From Calliphora vicina (Eukaryota > Arthropoda > Insecta > Diptera > Calliphoridae): 64,000 bases of DNA. The notes under the pieces are model-generated. The model ran no database searches. It had not been told where the DNA came from and worked only from the letters and a program-made list of their open reading frames with translations. Position numbers and translations under genes: made by a program. Below, in pieces: positions 1-11,664 of this stretch (position 1 is its first letter; every line of letters begins with the position of its first letter). The DNA lies in contig NC_088783.1 of NCBI RefSeq assembly GCF_958450345.1, positions 13,891,701-13,955,700 on the forward strand, in the 5' to 3' direction.

Positions 1-1126
1 ATCATTTTATTCCTATTAAATGTGACTTTTCGATACTCTGATAAATAAATCTGAACAATTTCTTTTGATTTTTCATAATTTTTTTAAAACAAAAATCTAG
101 CTATTTTAATGTAAAAAATATATTTTTTGCTTCAATTTGTTATTCTAACTCCGAAACTACTGAGCCGATTGAAACGCAATATACAAATGCGAACTTTTCT
201 AAGTTTATTCTAATAACATTGGAAGAACACTTTTTGAATATTACATATAAATATTATATATGAAAATTTGTTCATAGCATGGGGAAAATGTTTTCAAAAT
301 TCAATCAATCGAAAGAAGAACATTAACTACTCAATTTTATGTACTTATATCAAATAAAAATCTAAAATTTTGTGAAAATGAGCGAATTCACTTAATTTAG
401 AATGAATTCAAAAGGAATCCATCGATATTTATGATCGATATCTAATTTTGTTCCTATTACATGTGGATTTGTGATAAAGCAATAAATCTGGAAAATTTCT
501 ACCGTTCTCGATTTTTCATGATTTTTCTAAATAAAAAAATTGGATATTTTTATATAAAAAATATATTTTTTGCTTCAATTTGTTATTATAACTCCGAATC
601 TACTGAGCCGATTGAAATGCAATATAAATGTGAAAATCTGTACATAGCATGGGGAAAATGTTTTCAAAATTCAATCAATCGAAAGAAGAACATTAACTAC
701 TTAATTTTATGTATAGCAAACAAAAAAGTAAAATTTTGTGAAAATTAACAAATTCACTTAATTGTGAATAAATTCGAAAGGAATTAATCAATATTTATTG
801 TCCATATCTTATTTTGTTTGCTTTGCGATAAAGTAATAAATCTGAAATTTTTTTTCTGTTTTCGATTTTTCATGATTTTTTTAAAGCACAAAAATTTGCT
901 ATTTTCACATAAAAAATATATTTTTTGCTTCAATTGCAATATATAAACGAATTAAATGGTATATAAATCTATATAGTTTTCAGAGTTTATTTTAAGAACA
1001 TCGGACGAACCCTTTTTTAGTTATCATTTATTATTTAAAAAATTTGCACCATATTTGTACTTAGGTAGCCATGATGCATCAAATTTATAAAGTAGTTATT
1101 CAAGTTTTTATTGCTGTTGACCTGTG
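1..1126 (+). mobile_element. TIR element with ~365-bp internal tandem units, copy A (left end outside window)
   Basis: Non-autonomous DNA-transposon-like repeat. It holds diverged copies of a unit recognised by the stretch TTGTTATTATAACTCCGA (about 131 and 575) and by CATAGCATGGGGAAAATG (about 277 and 643). The right end at 1043-1126 carries GTAGCCATGATGCATCAAA and closes with GCTGTTGACCTGTG. The same end closes copy B at 5213, and its inverted counterpart opens copies B and C, so these are terminal inverted repeats. Copy A runs opposite to B and C. No transposase is visible. The superfamily is unknown, because the CAC(A/T)G termini alone do not settle it. Confidence 0.65.
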
Positions 1127-1165
1127 TAATTGACTACACAATAGGCTACTTGTGGTGGGTAAAAT

Positions 1166-1832
1166 CATAGATGGGGGTAGCGCACTAATTTTGTAGTTTG
1201 CACTAATACTTAGTGATAGTGCAAAATTAGTGCAATCATTTTGTTCATATTTAGTGCTGAGTTGAAAATTAGCAGCTTCACTAAACATTAGTGATAGTGA
1301 CTTAAAAAATTTTGCACTCAAAATTAAATTAGTTGATTTAAAAAAAATGCAATCATCAGTTTATTGCAACTTTTTTGTATGCACTAATTTGAGTGCAACT
1401 TCAAATTGTGCACTAAATTTTTATGTTCAAAATGGTTTAAGTTTATTTCTGTACACTAATTTAAAACTTAAGACTAATATTTCATTAAAAATAACAAAAA
1501 ATATTTAAATTTTTTTTTTCGAATTTGGATTCAACAATTTCATGACTACTCATTTTTGAAAATTTAGTTATAGTATGTTTAATGCAGCCTTTTTTTGATT
1601 GCAGGTTAAAATTTTGCACTAATTAATTAGAGTGCAGATTTTTGCACTAAATCTTCTTTTAGTTATAGTTAAAAAATTATCACTATCACTATTTTTTGTT
1701 AGTACTAGTTAAGAAATAACCATTATCACTAAAGCTGATAAAAAATAGTGCAAACTAAATTTTTTGCAATTTTAGTGAGTGATAGTGCAATGTTGATTTC
1801 AATCAACATTTAGTGCACTACCCCCAACTATG
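1166..1832. mobile_element. hAT-type MITE, copy 1
   Basis: 667-bp element with terminal inverted repeats CATAGATGGGGGTAG at the left and CTACCCCCAACTATG at the right. It is flanked by a perfect 8-bp target duplication, GGTAAAAT, at 1158-1165 and 1833-1840. An 8-bp duplication is characteristic of the hAT superfamily. The interior has many GCACTAA and TTAGTGC motifs in both orientations, possibly subterminal transposase-binding repeats. It has no coding capacity. A second copy at 60071-60733 is similar throughout. Confidence 0.85.
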
Positions 1833-1840
1833 GGTAAAAT

Positions 1841-2703
1841 AACTACTTTCTAAAGTGCTCTCACATTAGTGAAATTTACTGTATAAAGGATAAATTGAAT
1901 ACTTGAGTGTTTTTTTTTGGAGTGGTGGTGAAAACAGAATAAACTCCAAACAGTTCGTTTTTAATAATTTTGTCAATTAGAATGATAAGTGAAGATCAAG
2001 TTTCCATAGTTACGATTTCCACTTAAATACTACATCATACACTATTTAGGTCATTTATATTATTTTTATTACACACTTCAACATTGTAACTCTATAATTA
2101 TGATAATAAACACACATTCAACTCATTCTCCTGGCACAATTTATGGATATCTTTGTTTGTCTAATATTAAATAACATTGTTCAATATTTGTTATCTGTGG
2201 CTCTAAGACTATTCATCAAAATCTCATTTACTTTATAACCCTCTACCTCTCATAAATATATATATTTTTAATTTAATATAAACACTGATACTCCACAATA
2301 TTCCATACTCACATGCATATACATACATATTCGAATTAAAATTTTATTATTTTACCCCAGACATTAATTTGAACTATGTATAATATTTCATAAACAAAAT
2401 TATATATGTAGAAATTCTATGAATTCTAAAGGAATCAAAGTATTAAAGAAATGTTTAAACATTAAATAATAAAAGAGAAATAAAATTTAAAACACACAGC
2501 TAAAATACGAAATAAATAAAAAGAACAGTGAAAAAACAAATAAATGAAATTAAAATGACAAGAAAAAAATACGGAAAAACTATGAAAAACTAAATCCTTC
2601 TTCTAATCTTAATGTATTTGTGTTGTGTAAGATTTCAAAGGGTATAAAAAAACACATTTCCTTGAATTAAATTTTAATAATACACAACACACGACAATTT
2701 TAG
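1841..2703. other. AT-rich spacer without recognised features
   Basis: Poly-A/T-rich DNA with short homopolymer runs. I see no gene, RNA or repeat with a second copy in the window. Confidence 0.6.
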
Positions 2704-2915
2704 TTCTTAAGAGTTGTTTACACTGGCAGAGAAAATGTTAAGAGGAAATTTTTTAAGGGCTTTTTGAAGTCTAGAAATTAAAATATGAGACACAAGAGAG
2801 AAGCTCCACAGACAACAGCAAAAATAAAAGATGATAAATTTTTTATTTAAGTTTGATGTATTGTGGTTCCAGTAGTACAAATATGATCCAAATTTTAAAT
2901 TCTATGGAGAGTTTT

Positions 2916-3616
2916 TATACCCTACACCACCATAGTGGGGAGTGCGTTTGTGCAGATGTTTGTAATGCCCAAAAATATTAGTCTAACACGCACTTAAAGT
3001 ATACCGATCGTCTTAGAATCACTTTCTGATTCGATTAAACGATGTCCGGCCGTATGGCTGGCTGGCTGGTCGGCTGGCTGAAGATATTTCGATAAAATTT
3101 TGGTATATATTATTTTTTTGGCCCTAGGACCAAGCCTATTGAAACTGGCTGAAATCGGTCCATTATTTCACCTAGCTCCCATACAAATGTCCTTCCGAAA
3201 TTGGACTTTATCGGTCATAAATGTTTAATTTATAAATGTATCTCCACAAATTGCGCTCCAAATAAGTTTTATATATACAAAATTCATGTCACCAAATTTT
3301 GTTACGATCGGTCCATAATTAGTCATAGATCCCATATAGACCCGCTTCCGAAAATCACTTTAACGTGCATAAATCGCTTAAAAATGTTGGTATACACACA
3401 AAATTCAACATAGTTAACTTTAATATAGACACAAATCACACGACCTAATTTCATGGTGATCGGTCCATAATTGGTCATAGCCCCCATATAAGGCCCTCTT
3501 CCAAAAATCACTCAACAATATAAATTATTGAAATTTTAAAAGAAAAATGGTTTTGCTCTTTTACTTAGTGTAGGGTATTATTTGGTCGGACTTGACCGAC
3601 CATACTTTCTTACTTG
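2916..3616 (+). mobile_element. Mini-me/Helitron-like repeat, family X copy 1, nested in copy B
   Basis: About 700-bp repeat opening with ATACCCTACACCACC. It closes with a hairpin (GGTCGG, loop, CCGACC) followed by CTTACTTG against a T-run. The interior holds three diverged units about 153 bp apart (GATCGGTCCATAATT near 3152, 3305 and 3458). Near 3045 there is a short CGGCCG/CTGG-type simple tract where relatives have GTCC repeats. Comparison with copy C (TTCTATGGAGAAG then poly-T) shows the exact break into the host element. The hairpin plus CTRR-like end suggests a rolling-circle element, and the GTCY tract resembles mini-me repeats of Diptera; both are inference. Confidence 0.65.
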
Positions 3617-3699
3617 TTTTTTTTAAATTTGTAAGTAAAACTGTGTTCTTTTTAAACGTTTCTCCACATAATTAATGATTACTCAAAAGGGTCAGTCCG

Positions 3700-5040
3700 A
3701 TGTTATTAAAATAAACTTAGAAAAGCTGAGATTTACATAAACTTTAATCTGTTTAAATATTGCGTTTTAATCGGCTCAGTAATTTCGGAGTTATAATAAC
3801 AAATTGAAGCAAAACATATATTTTTTACGAGAAAATAGCAAATTTTTTTGTTTTAAAAAATTCATGAAAAATCGAAAACGGTAGAAATTGTTCAGATTTA
3901 TAGCATTATCACAAAGCCACATGTAATAGAAATAAAATGATATGTCGATCAAAGAAATCCATTGATTATTTTTGAATTTATTTCACAATAAAGTGTATTC
4001 GCACATTTTTACAAAATTTTAGTTTTTTGTTTGATATACATAAAATTGAGTAGTTAATATTCTACTTTTGAATGATTAAATTTTTAAAACATTTATAGTA
4101 AGTTTCAATCGACTCAGCAATTTCGGAGTTATAAAACAAATTGAAGCAAACAATATATTTTTTACGTGAAAATAGCTAATTGTTTTGTTTTACAAAAATT
4201 ATAAAAAATAGAAAACGGCAGAAAATGTTGAGATTTATTACTACTTCGCAAAGCCGCATGTAATAGGAACAAAGCAAGATATCGATGATAAATATCGATT
4301 GATTATTTTCGATTTTATTTAAAATTATGTGAATTCGCTCATTTTCACAAAATTTTACTTTTTTGTTTGATATACATAAAATTGAGTAGTAATCTTCTTC
4401 TTTTGAATGTTGGAATTTTGAAAACATTTTCCCTATGCTATATGCAAATTTTCACATAAATAGTGCTTTCCAATCAGCTCAGTAGTTTCGGAGTTATAAT
4501 AACAAATTGAAGCAAAAACTATATTTTTTACGTGAAAATAGCAAATTTTTGTTGGTTTTAAAAAAATCATGAAAAATCAAAAACGACAGAAATTGTTCAG
4601 GTTTATTACTTTATCGCAAACCCACATACAATAGCAACTATATGAGATATCGATCATAAAAATCGATTGATTCTTTTCGAATTTATTCTCAATTAAGTGA
4701 ATTCGCCGATTTTCACAAAATTTTACTTTTTTGTTGGATATACATAAAATTGAGTTGTTAATGTTCTTCTTTCAATTGATTGAATTTTGAAAAAAATTCC
4801 CCATGCTATGCACAAATTTTCGCATTTATAGTGCGTTTCAATCGGCTCATTGCCTTGGGAGTTATAACAATATATTGAGCAAAAAATATATTTTTTACGT
4901 GAATTTGATTTTATTTAAAAAAAAATCATGAAAAATCGAAAACGGCAGAAATTGTTCGAGTTTATTGCTTTATCGCTAAGCCACATGACATAGCAACAAA
5001 AGGAGATATCGATCATAAAAATCGATGAACCCTTTTTGAG
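3700..5040 (-). repeat. Internal tandem array of ~365-bp units in copy B
   Basis: Four tandem, diverged units (spacings about 338, 365 and 369 bp) recognised by TTTCGGAGTTATAA, CGAAAACGGCAGAAAT and TGTTTGATATACATAAAA. Units also occur in copies A and C. Confidence 0.75.
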
Positions 5041-5513
5041 TTATCATTAATTATGTGGAGAAACGTCCAACAAAATTTATAATTTTACTTAAAACTTTTT
5101 TTTTACAAAAAATCTGAATTGAAAAATTTTACCATTTTGTATTTAGGTAGCTAGCCATGATGCATCAAATCTATATAATGGTTAGTCAAGCCTTTTTTTG
5201 CTGTTGACCAGTGTAATTTATTTTTTATTGAATTTTTTCTTTCCACGAAAACCGACCGACATGTAATATTTCAATAAACAAATACTCTTTTCTATCATAT
5301 TATTGAATTAAAAAAATATCCACATTTATTTTCCAATATAAAGTATTGTATTTGCAGCTAATCTTAGTTGTTCATGTTTCAATGTCGCGTTCTGGTACAT
5401 AAACCTTCGTTTGTTATTAGTACTATGCAATAGTTCTAATCAGATAACTGAACAAAACTACTGCATATAACAATCACTATTTCCCTGCTAGTGTAAACGC
5501 CTTCTTAACTCCT

Positions 5514-6356
5514 TAAAAGTATTTCTATAAATACCGACAACAGAAACTCAGCAAAAGAACTGTTGAACAACTTTAAAATCGTTGGCAATGAGATGTTGTA
5601 AATATGCAGGAGTATGACTTTTATTATAGCTGTACGGAGTGACTCTATAAGAATTTATAACGCAACGAGACGTAAAAGGAAAAAAAAAGAATTCTTTATA
5701 AAAATAAAGAAAACCAAACTGTAAATTTTATTTCTCCACCAACATCTGATTGCTGAGACATTAAAAATATTTCGAACTAGAAATAAAACCAAACAAATAT
5801 GTAGAAATAGGGGAACAATAACGCACTTACACATAAAAAAGTCAAGAAATTCTGTAAAAAAGTGCTCATTTTGATCGTTATTTACAAAATCGTAAAATTT
5901 CAGGTCGTAAAAGTGCCGCCTTGTGTGTAATTGTTGGGTTTTTGTGTTTGTTGCTTTGCGTCAGAGTTCGTTCGCTGGTTGGTTGGTTCGCCTGCCTGCC
6001 TCATCCTTTTATTGCGTTGCTTTGCCTGTCAAACTTTGTTGAGTTGAATAAAATTTTCAGGAAAATTAGCTTCTGGTTTTACCATTTTATTGAATAATAT
6101 TTAGTTATTGCAAATATTAAATTAAACTATTGTTCTGAGTCCTTTTGCAGAGAATTGTTTAAAAAAATATAAAATTAATATTTATAAAACTGCTGTAAAA
6201 TTGCAAATTACAAAAGTTCTACTATTGTCAGCAGGGATGGGAAATTTAATTTTAGTTTGGTATAAAAAAATATACGCCCTCAGAGAATTAAATTAAATTT
6301 TTTAATTATTTTCATTAAATAATTCAGTTATACACAACATTTGCTATAGAAAATAT
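5514..6356. other. Spacer without recognised features
   Basis: AT-rich DNA with a G/T- and C-richer patch near 5940-6030 (GGTTGGTTGGTTCGCC followed by short CCTG repeats). I see no coding potential or second copy. Confidence 0.5.
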
Positions 6357-6612
6357 TTGGGGGATTCAAACGTTCTGCTATTTGGTCGTATTGTCATAAT
6401 GTCGTAAAATATTTTTTTAGTTTAAACAAATTCTGGTTGTGCTGCAAACAAAAAAAGTGTTATTTTATGATAAAAAAATAAACATAGTTCAAAAAGTCTT
6501 ATTAGTTTATAACTTTTTTGTTTGAAACCCAACAAAAATTTGTTTAAACTAAAAAAATATTTTACGACATTATGACAATACGACCTAATAGAAGACCGTT
6601 TGAATCCCCCAA
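6357..6612. mobile_element. Foldback MITE, TTGG...GTCATAATGTC family, copy 1
   Basis: 256-bp element whose two ends form an inverted repeat of about 80 bp: TTGGGGGATTCAAACG at the left and CGTTTGAATCCCCCAA at the right. The arms continue through GTATTGTCATAATGTCGTAA and TTTAGTTTAAACAAATT. Only about 90 bp of unique sequence lies between the arms. A second, equally long member is at 12828-13082. I could not identify a target duplication. Confidence 0.75.
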
Positions 6613-6744
6613 TTGTAAAATTTTTATAAAAAAAATGTTAATTGTTTAATCTTTACTCTTTTCTCCATACAAAATTTAAAGTTCTCGAGAATTTCGAAAT
6701 TCGCTTTAGTTTGGTTTTTATATAGATTCAAAGTTGATACATTT

Positions 6745-6790
6745 TAATGGGCGTATGACTTAAAAATGCGGGATTTACAATAGATAGAGT
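6745..6790 (+). mobile_element. Mariner terminal inverted repeat fragment
   Basis: GGGCGTATGACTTAAAAATG followed by CGGGATTTACA matches the terminus of the mariner at 13132-15345 (TTGGGTGTATGACTT). No adjoining transposase is recognisable. Confidence 0.55.
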
Positions 6791-6859
6791 ATCTTTTGAA
6801 CGCGGTTTTTGTTTTTAATAACTTATATGTCATAATGAAGGGTACATATCTATCATTTA

Positions 6860-7266
6860 TTCTCAATTAGGTTAGTTTAGTGTATAACGCAGCCGTCAAG
6901 TAGAAGCAGTAAAGAAACAACTCACTTGGGTCCATGCAGTAGATCCCTTTGTGTTAACTCCAAAAGAAATAAAAGAGGGCCAGATAGAGATGAAAATAGA
7001 AGAAGAAATTCAGACACAGTAGAAGAGATGAAAATAGAAGAAGAAATTCAGACACAGTAGAAGAAATATAGAGGAGGAGGTCAGAAGAGGAGATTAATAT
7101 GCACCAGTCATTTGACGGATACTAGGTCACCCTCGGAGATTCCAATGTCTGACGTGAGTACCTGCATTCTAACTTCATGACCGATTGTTCAGAAAGACTA
7201 TTGAAAGAACGATGTCCCAGAAACCTGATGCGTAGATCTTCTAATACCGCACGCAGACAAATAATA
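6860..7266. other. Unclassified stretch with a 38-bp direct duplication
   Basis: Less AT-rich than its surroundings. A 38-bp unit containing GAAAATAGAAGAAGAAATTC is duplicated head-to-tail at about 6988-7063. The purine-rich strand carries stops in all frames. It could be a decayed LINE or transposon, but I recognise no motif. Confidence 0.35.
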
Positions 7267-7267
7267 T

Positions 7268-7480
7268 AGTTGGGCATGGTTACTGTAACCATTTCAATAT
7301 TGATACAAGTTTTTTAACAATATTATAGTCACAGTAACCATTTAAATGATTGTGGTAACCATAATATGGCTAATTTACGATTCACATGATTGTATCAACC
7401 ATATATTTATAGTAAACAAATATATGTTTGTGACAACCATTCATATGATGAAGGACTTATCATATTATGTTGCTCTCGGC
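7268..7480. mobile_element. Fragment of the GGTTGTGGTAACCA MITE family
   Basis: Repeated GGTAACCAT and ATGATTGT motifs (for example CATGGTTACTGTAACCAT, ATGATTGTGGTAACCATA) match the interior of the element at 58268-61330 and the fragment at 55538-55640. Terminal repeats are not visible here. Confidence 0.45.
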
Positions 7481-7639
7481 TTAAAGCTTATCTTCAATAT
7501 GGGTTCACACCCTCTCTTGTCTGAGCGAGATCATAGTAATAGTTACTAATTTCCTGTTTGCATTTAGATAACGGATTCCCACATAGAAAGTCTGAGTCTC
7601 CGTCAGGTATCATGTCGCCTTTTTTCGCCAGTTCATCAT

Positions 7640-7685
7640 AACATAGTTTATTCTCACTTAGTTATTGATTACACAAGGCAACAAA
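7640..7685 (+). mobile_element. Mariner 5' end stub
   Basis: TTATTCTCACTTAGTTATTG matches the sequence upstream of the transposase start in the mariner copies at 17676, 51597 and 52503. Only the stub remains here, abutting copy C. Confidence 0.5.
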
Positions 7686-7689
7686 ATCG

Positions 7690-9298
7690 AACAAATTTTA
7701 AAGGCTTTTTAAACCACTACACAATTTTGATGTATTGTGGTTCCAGTAGTACAAATATGGTTCAAATTTTAAATTCTATGGAGAAGTTTTTTTTTAAATT
7801 TTTTTTTGTAAAAAAAATGTGATTGTTTTTAGATGTTTCTCCACATAATTTATGATAACTCAAAAAGGGTTAGTCCGATATTATTAAAACAAACTTAGAA
7901 AAGTTGAGATTTACATAGCCTTTAATCCGCTTATAAATTGCGTTTTAATTGGCTCAGTAGTTTTGGAGTTATAATAATCAAATGAAGCAAAAAATATATT
8001 TTTTACGTGAAAATAGCAAATTTTTTTGTTTTAAAAAAATCTTGAAAAATCGAAAACGGCAGAAATTGTATAGATTTATTAACTTATCGCAAATTCACAT
8101 GTAATAAGAATAAAATCAGATATCGGCCATAAAAACCGATTGATTATTTTTGAATTTATTCAGAATTAAGTGAATTCGCTCATTTTCAAAAAATTTAGTT
8201 TTTTGTTTTATATACATAAAATTGAATAGTTAATGTTCATCTTTTGAATGATTGAATTTTGAAAACATTTTCCCCATGCTATGTAGAAATTTTCGCATTA
8301 ATAGTGCGCTTCAATCGGGTCAGTAATTTCGGAGTTATAATAACAAATTGAAAAAAAAAATATATATTTTACTTGAAAATAGCTAATTTTTGTGTTTTAA
8401 AAAAATCATGAAAAATCGAAAACGGCAGAAAATGTTCAGATTTATTACTTTAACTTAAAGCCACATGTAATAAGAACTAACTAAGATATCGATCATAAAT
8501 ATCGAGTGCTTATTTTCGATTTTATTTAAAATTAAGTGAATTCTCTTATTTTTACAAAATTTTTAGTTTTTTGTTTGATATACATAAAATTGAGTAGTTA
8601 GTGTTCTTCTATTGAATGATTGAATTTTGAAAACGTTTTCCCCATGCTATGTAGAAATTATCGCAATAATAGTGCGTTTCAATCGGGTCAGTAGTTTCGG
8701 AGTTATAATAACAAATTGAAGCAAAAACTATATATTTTTTACGTGAAAATAGCATTTTTTTGTTTGAAAAAAATCATAAAAATTCGTAAACGGCAGAAAT
8801 TGTTCAGATTTGTTACTTTATCTTAAAGCCACATGTAGTAGGAACAAACAAAGATATCGATCGTAAATATCGAGTAATTATTTTCGATTTTATTTAAAAT
8901 TAAGTGAATTCGCCGATTTTCACAAAATTTTACTTTTTTGTTGGATATACATAAAATTGAGTAGTTAATGTTCTTCCTTCGATTGATTGAATTTTGAAAA
9001 CATTTTTCCCATGCTATGTACAAATTTTCATATATATATTGCGTTTCAATCGGTTCAGTAGTTTCGGAGTTATAATAACAAATTGGTGAAAAAAAATATT
9101 TTTTTTACGTGAAAATCGTTAATTTTTTTGTTTTATAAAAATCATAAAAAATCGAAAACGGCAGAAATTGTGTAGATTTATTGCTTTAGCTCATAGCCAC
9201 ATGTAATAGGAATAAAATGAGGTATCGGTCATAAAAATCAATGGATTGTTTTCGAATTTATTCACAATTAAGTGAATTCGCTCATTTTCAGAAAATTG
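7690..9298 (-). mobile_element. TIR element with ~365-bp internal tandem units, copy C (3' truncated)
   Basis: Starts with the family inverted repeat (AAAGGCTTTTTAAACC, then TTTTGATGTATTGTGGTTCC) and holds four units marked by GGAGTTATAATAA near 7961, 8325, 8694 and 9060. It breaks off inside a unit at about 9298 without the closing terminus. It lacks the insertion found in copy B, so it serves as an internal reference for that empty site. Confidence 0.65.
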
Positions 9299-11380
9299 TA
9301 TGTGCTTACAACCGTGTACTTTCAGTGTAAATTTTACATGTGTTTTGTTATTGTACCAAAAATTTTCACAAAATTAAAACACATATTGATTATAATAAGA
9401 CAATTATGAATGTTCAAGTCATTTTTTGAGGGGGACCTTGTATGGGGACCAGAGACAAATGTTGCCTGATTTTCATCATATTTAAGAGTATTTTTTCAGA
9501 GAGGATTGCTGCATAATCAACATATGTATTTACTAATGCTCAAACAGTATTCCGTGGGACATTAAAATGGGGGGAATTTCAGCCAGCAGCTCCTTTTGTA
9601 TTATCGTGATTTTTTGCAACATAGCTAGAAAATTTTGTTATATTACAAACAGAATACCAAAATCAATATACCTCCTCTACCAGTCTTTTGATGGTGAGTA
9701 TAAAAATGGATTATTTTAAAATTCTAAAGAATCGTAGTAGTACCACGGTACCAACTGAGTCGAAAATGTACCCAAAAAAAGTACAATTGTACCATGTTTG
9801 CCAACCCTGATCTACAAGATCTTATTAATTTTTCCATTTTTCCTGGTTTCTAGCATTGAAAATCTCTAAAGTGCTACTATTGTCATTAATATTTATTGTA
9901 AAGCCATAAAAAGGGAAGTTAAATAAATTTAAGTTTTTAGGGAGACTAATTTGTAATTTATACAACTTTAATGTGGCAAAAGATTTATGTGTTTAAATGG
10001 ACCTGCGGACAGAGATGAACTATAAATAATGACAAATTGACCTGAAAATACCATTAAAAGATATAAAAGGAATAAAGAATTGATGTTTTGTTTGAATATA
10101 TATTGTAGGCAAGAGGTAAAATAAAATTTAGTTGTTAAAGCCACGAAAACGGCAATTTTCTTTGAGTCTGAAGACCTAACTCCTACAGAATCTCCTGATT
10201 TGTATTAAAAAAAAAAAAAAAGATTTCAAATCTCAAACAACAGCTTACATAAGACAAAGCATGTTTAACTTTACCACTTAAACACAAAAAATCATGCGTT
10301 TTCTATGCGTATAAGCAGAAGCCAAGTAAAGTGTGCTAAAGGAGAAAAATAATAAAGATTTTGAAAAATCCTTTTTAAATACTTTTGCCAACATCAAAGC
10401 AATAGTTGTTAAATAAAACAAAAACAAAAAAAACATGTGTTTGTAAACATGTAAATCTGAAGACTTTGTAAACACTTTTCTCTTTTGATTCTTACAACTC
10501 GCCGACAATCAGAAATTTTTTATGTCAACATCGCCTGATGTGAATAATCACTCAGACTAGACGCAATTTATAGTCCATTGAAATATATAGAAACAAATAA
10601 AACAAAAACACAATAAAAAAAAACTCTTCACAAATGTTTTAAATTTAACATTTTTATCATCATCATCAACATCATCATCACTTCTGCTTGATTCTTTTTA
10701 CAGATTAAGACCCAATTTCTTTTTTTTTTAAATATTTTTCCTTTTATTTTAGTTATATTGCCCTAAACTTATCTAATAAATAATTTAATAAAAATATAAG
10801 TAAAATTTCTAACTATTATAAATAGTTTATTGTCTGCTTTGCTTTTATAGCTAAAATATGGTTTATTTATAGTTTTCATTTTGAGTTTGAGTCCTCTTTA
10901 CTGTGTGTTTGACAATATAAAATGCTTTTGAATGAGTGAATGACATCAATTGATATCATCAGCATTTTTCTATAAAAATATCGATTAGATTTTTCATACA
11001 TATTTAATTTTTACTTTTACTTTATTTTAAACTGTCTTCTTTTATAAAATTTGTTTCTAGCATTTTTATTCTCTTTTCTTTTTTATAAAAGTATTTTTCT
11101 TGATTCTTTTTTTTCATGTTTTCCTGGTTAAATTGTCCTTTTTAGTTGTTGTTGTTCAAAGTCTTAAACAAAACAGTTACAGTTCGAGCAATAAAATGGA
11201 AAATACAAACAAACAGACATACATACATACATACATACGTACGTACATTTTCAATTGTTCTATATTTTATATTCATACATAAATAAAATGGACTAGAGAG
11301 TTAGTAGTGGGTTAAGACGAAGTTTTTATATGCTAAAATATTAATCTACAATGTATAATAGTGATTTTGTTTATGAAAAT
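9299..11380. other. Spacer with simple repeats
   Basis: AT-rich, non-coding. It includes (ATC)n-like DNA at 10655-10681 and a (CATA)n/(CGTA)n microsatellite at about 11215-11250. The patch at 9420-9800 is less AT-rich but shows no recognisable coding motif. Confidence 0.5.
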
Positions 11381-11664
11381 TGTTAGTCCGTATCGTAAGG
11401 ACTTTCGAAAAAATAACAACAGATTTGAAGCTTCATCGTCACACTGTTTCAAAAGCCAGAAAACCTGGATCAGGAAGAAAAAAGATCTAAACAGATAGAC
11501 AGATAAGGCAAAAGAACTCTTTCGAAGAGCAACTCTATCAGAAAAGCAGCTCGTAAAGATAAATGCTCTGATTTTTGCCAAAGTTAATGCAAAGTTGAAT
11601 TCGTATAAAGTTCAGCAAGTTACAGATCGCAATGCGTTTAAGAATTTAGAAGCAAATTTTATTA

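Larger units (their letters stand above)
2807..5213 (-). mobile_element. TIR element with ~365-bp internal tandem units, copy B
   Basis: Most complete copy of the family. The left end (CACAGACAACAGC at 2807, then GATGTATTGTGGTTCC at 2860) is inverted relative to the right end (ATGATGCATCAAAT, then GCTGTTGACCAGTG at 5213). Four diverged internal units carry the landmark TTTCGGAGTTATAA near 3781, 4118, 4483 and 4852, so units are about 340-370 bp. Each unit also holds a short palindrome built on ATCGAT. The left flank of the array is split by an inserted repeat at 2916-3616; copy C shows the uninterrupted sequence. Confidence 0.7.
2711..5501. mobile_element. Candidate outer TIR element enclosing copy B
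   Basis: The ends form an imperfect inverted repeat: GAGTTGTTTACACTGGCAG at 2711 against the reverse complement of CTGCTAGTGTAAACGCC ending at 5501. Both ends are bordered by the direct repeat TTCTTAA (2704-2710 and 5502-5508), consistent with a 7-bp (or degraded 8-bp) target duplication. Most of the span is occupied by the younger copy B insertion. No transposase was seen. Confidence 0.45.

Noticed and set aside
461..748. Similar short peptides from the ~365-bp units (also 4176-4427 and 8823-9023)
   Set aside because: They are shadows of the tandem DNA unit. Starts and ends differ between units and most units have the frame broken.
3201..3511. Recurrent small proteins in family X (about 62 and 70 residues, both strands), also at 16790-17100
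   Set aside because: The similarity follows from DNA-level repetition. The frames lie on opposite strands over the same repeat and are broken in copy 3, so there is no sign of protein conservation.
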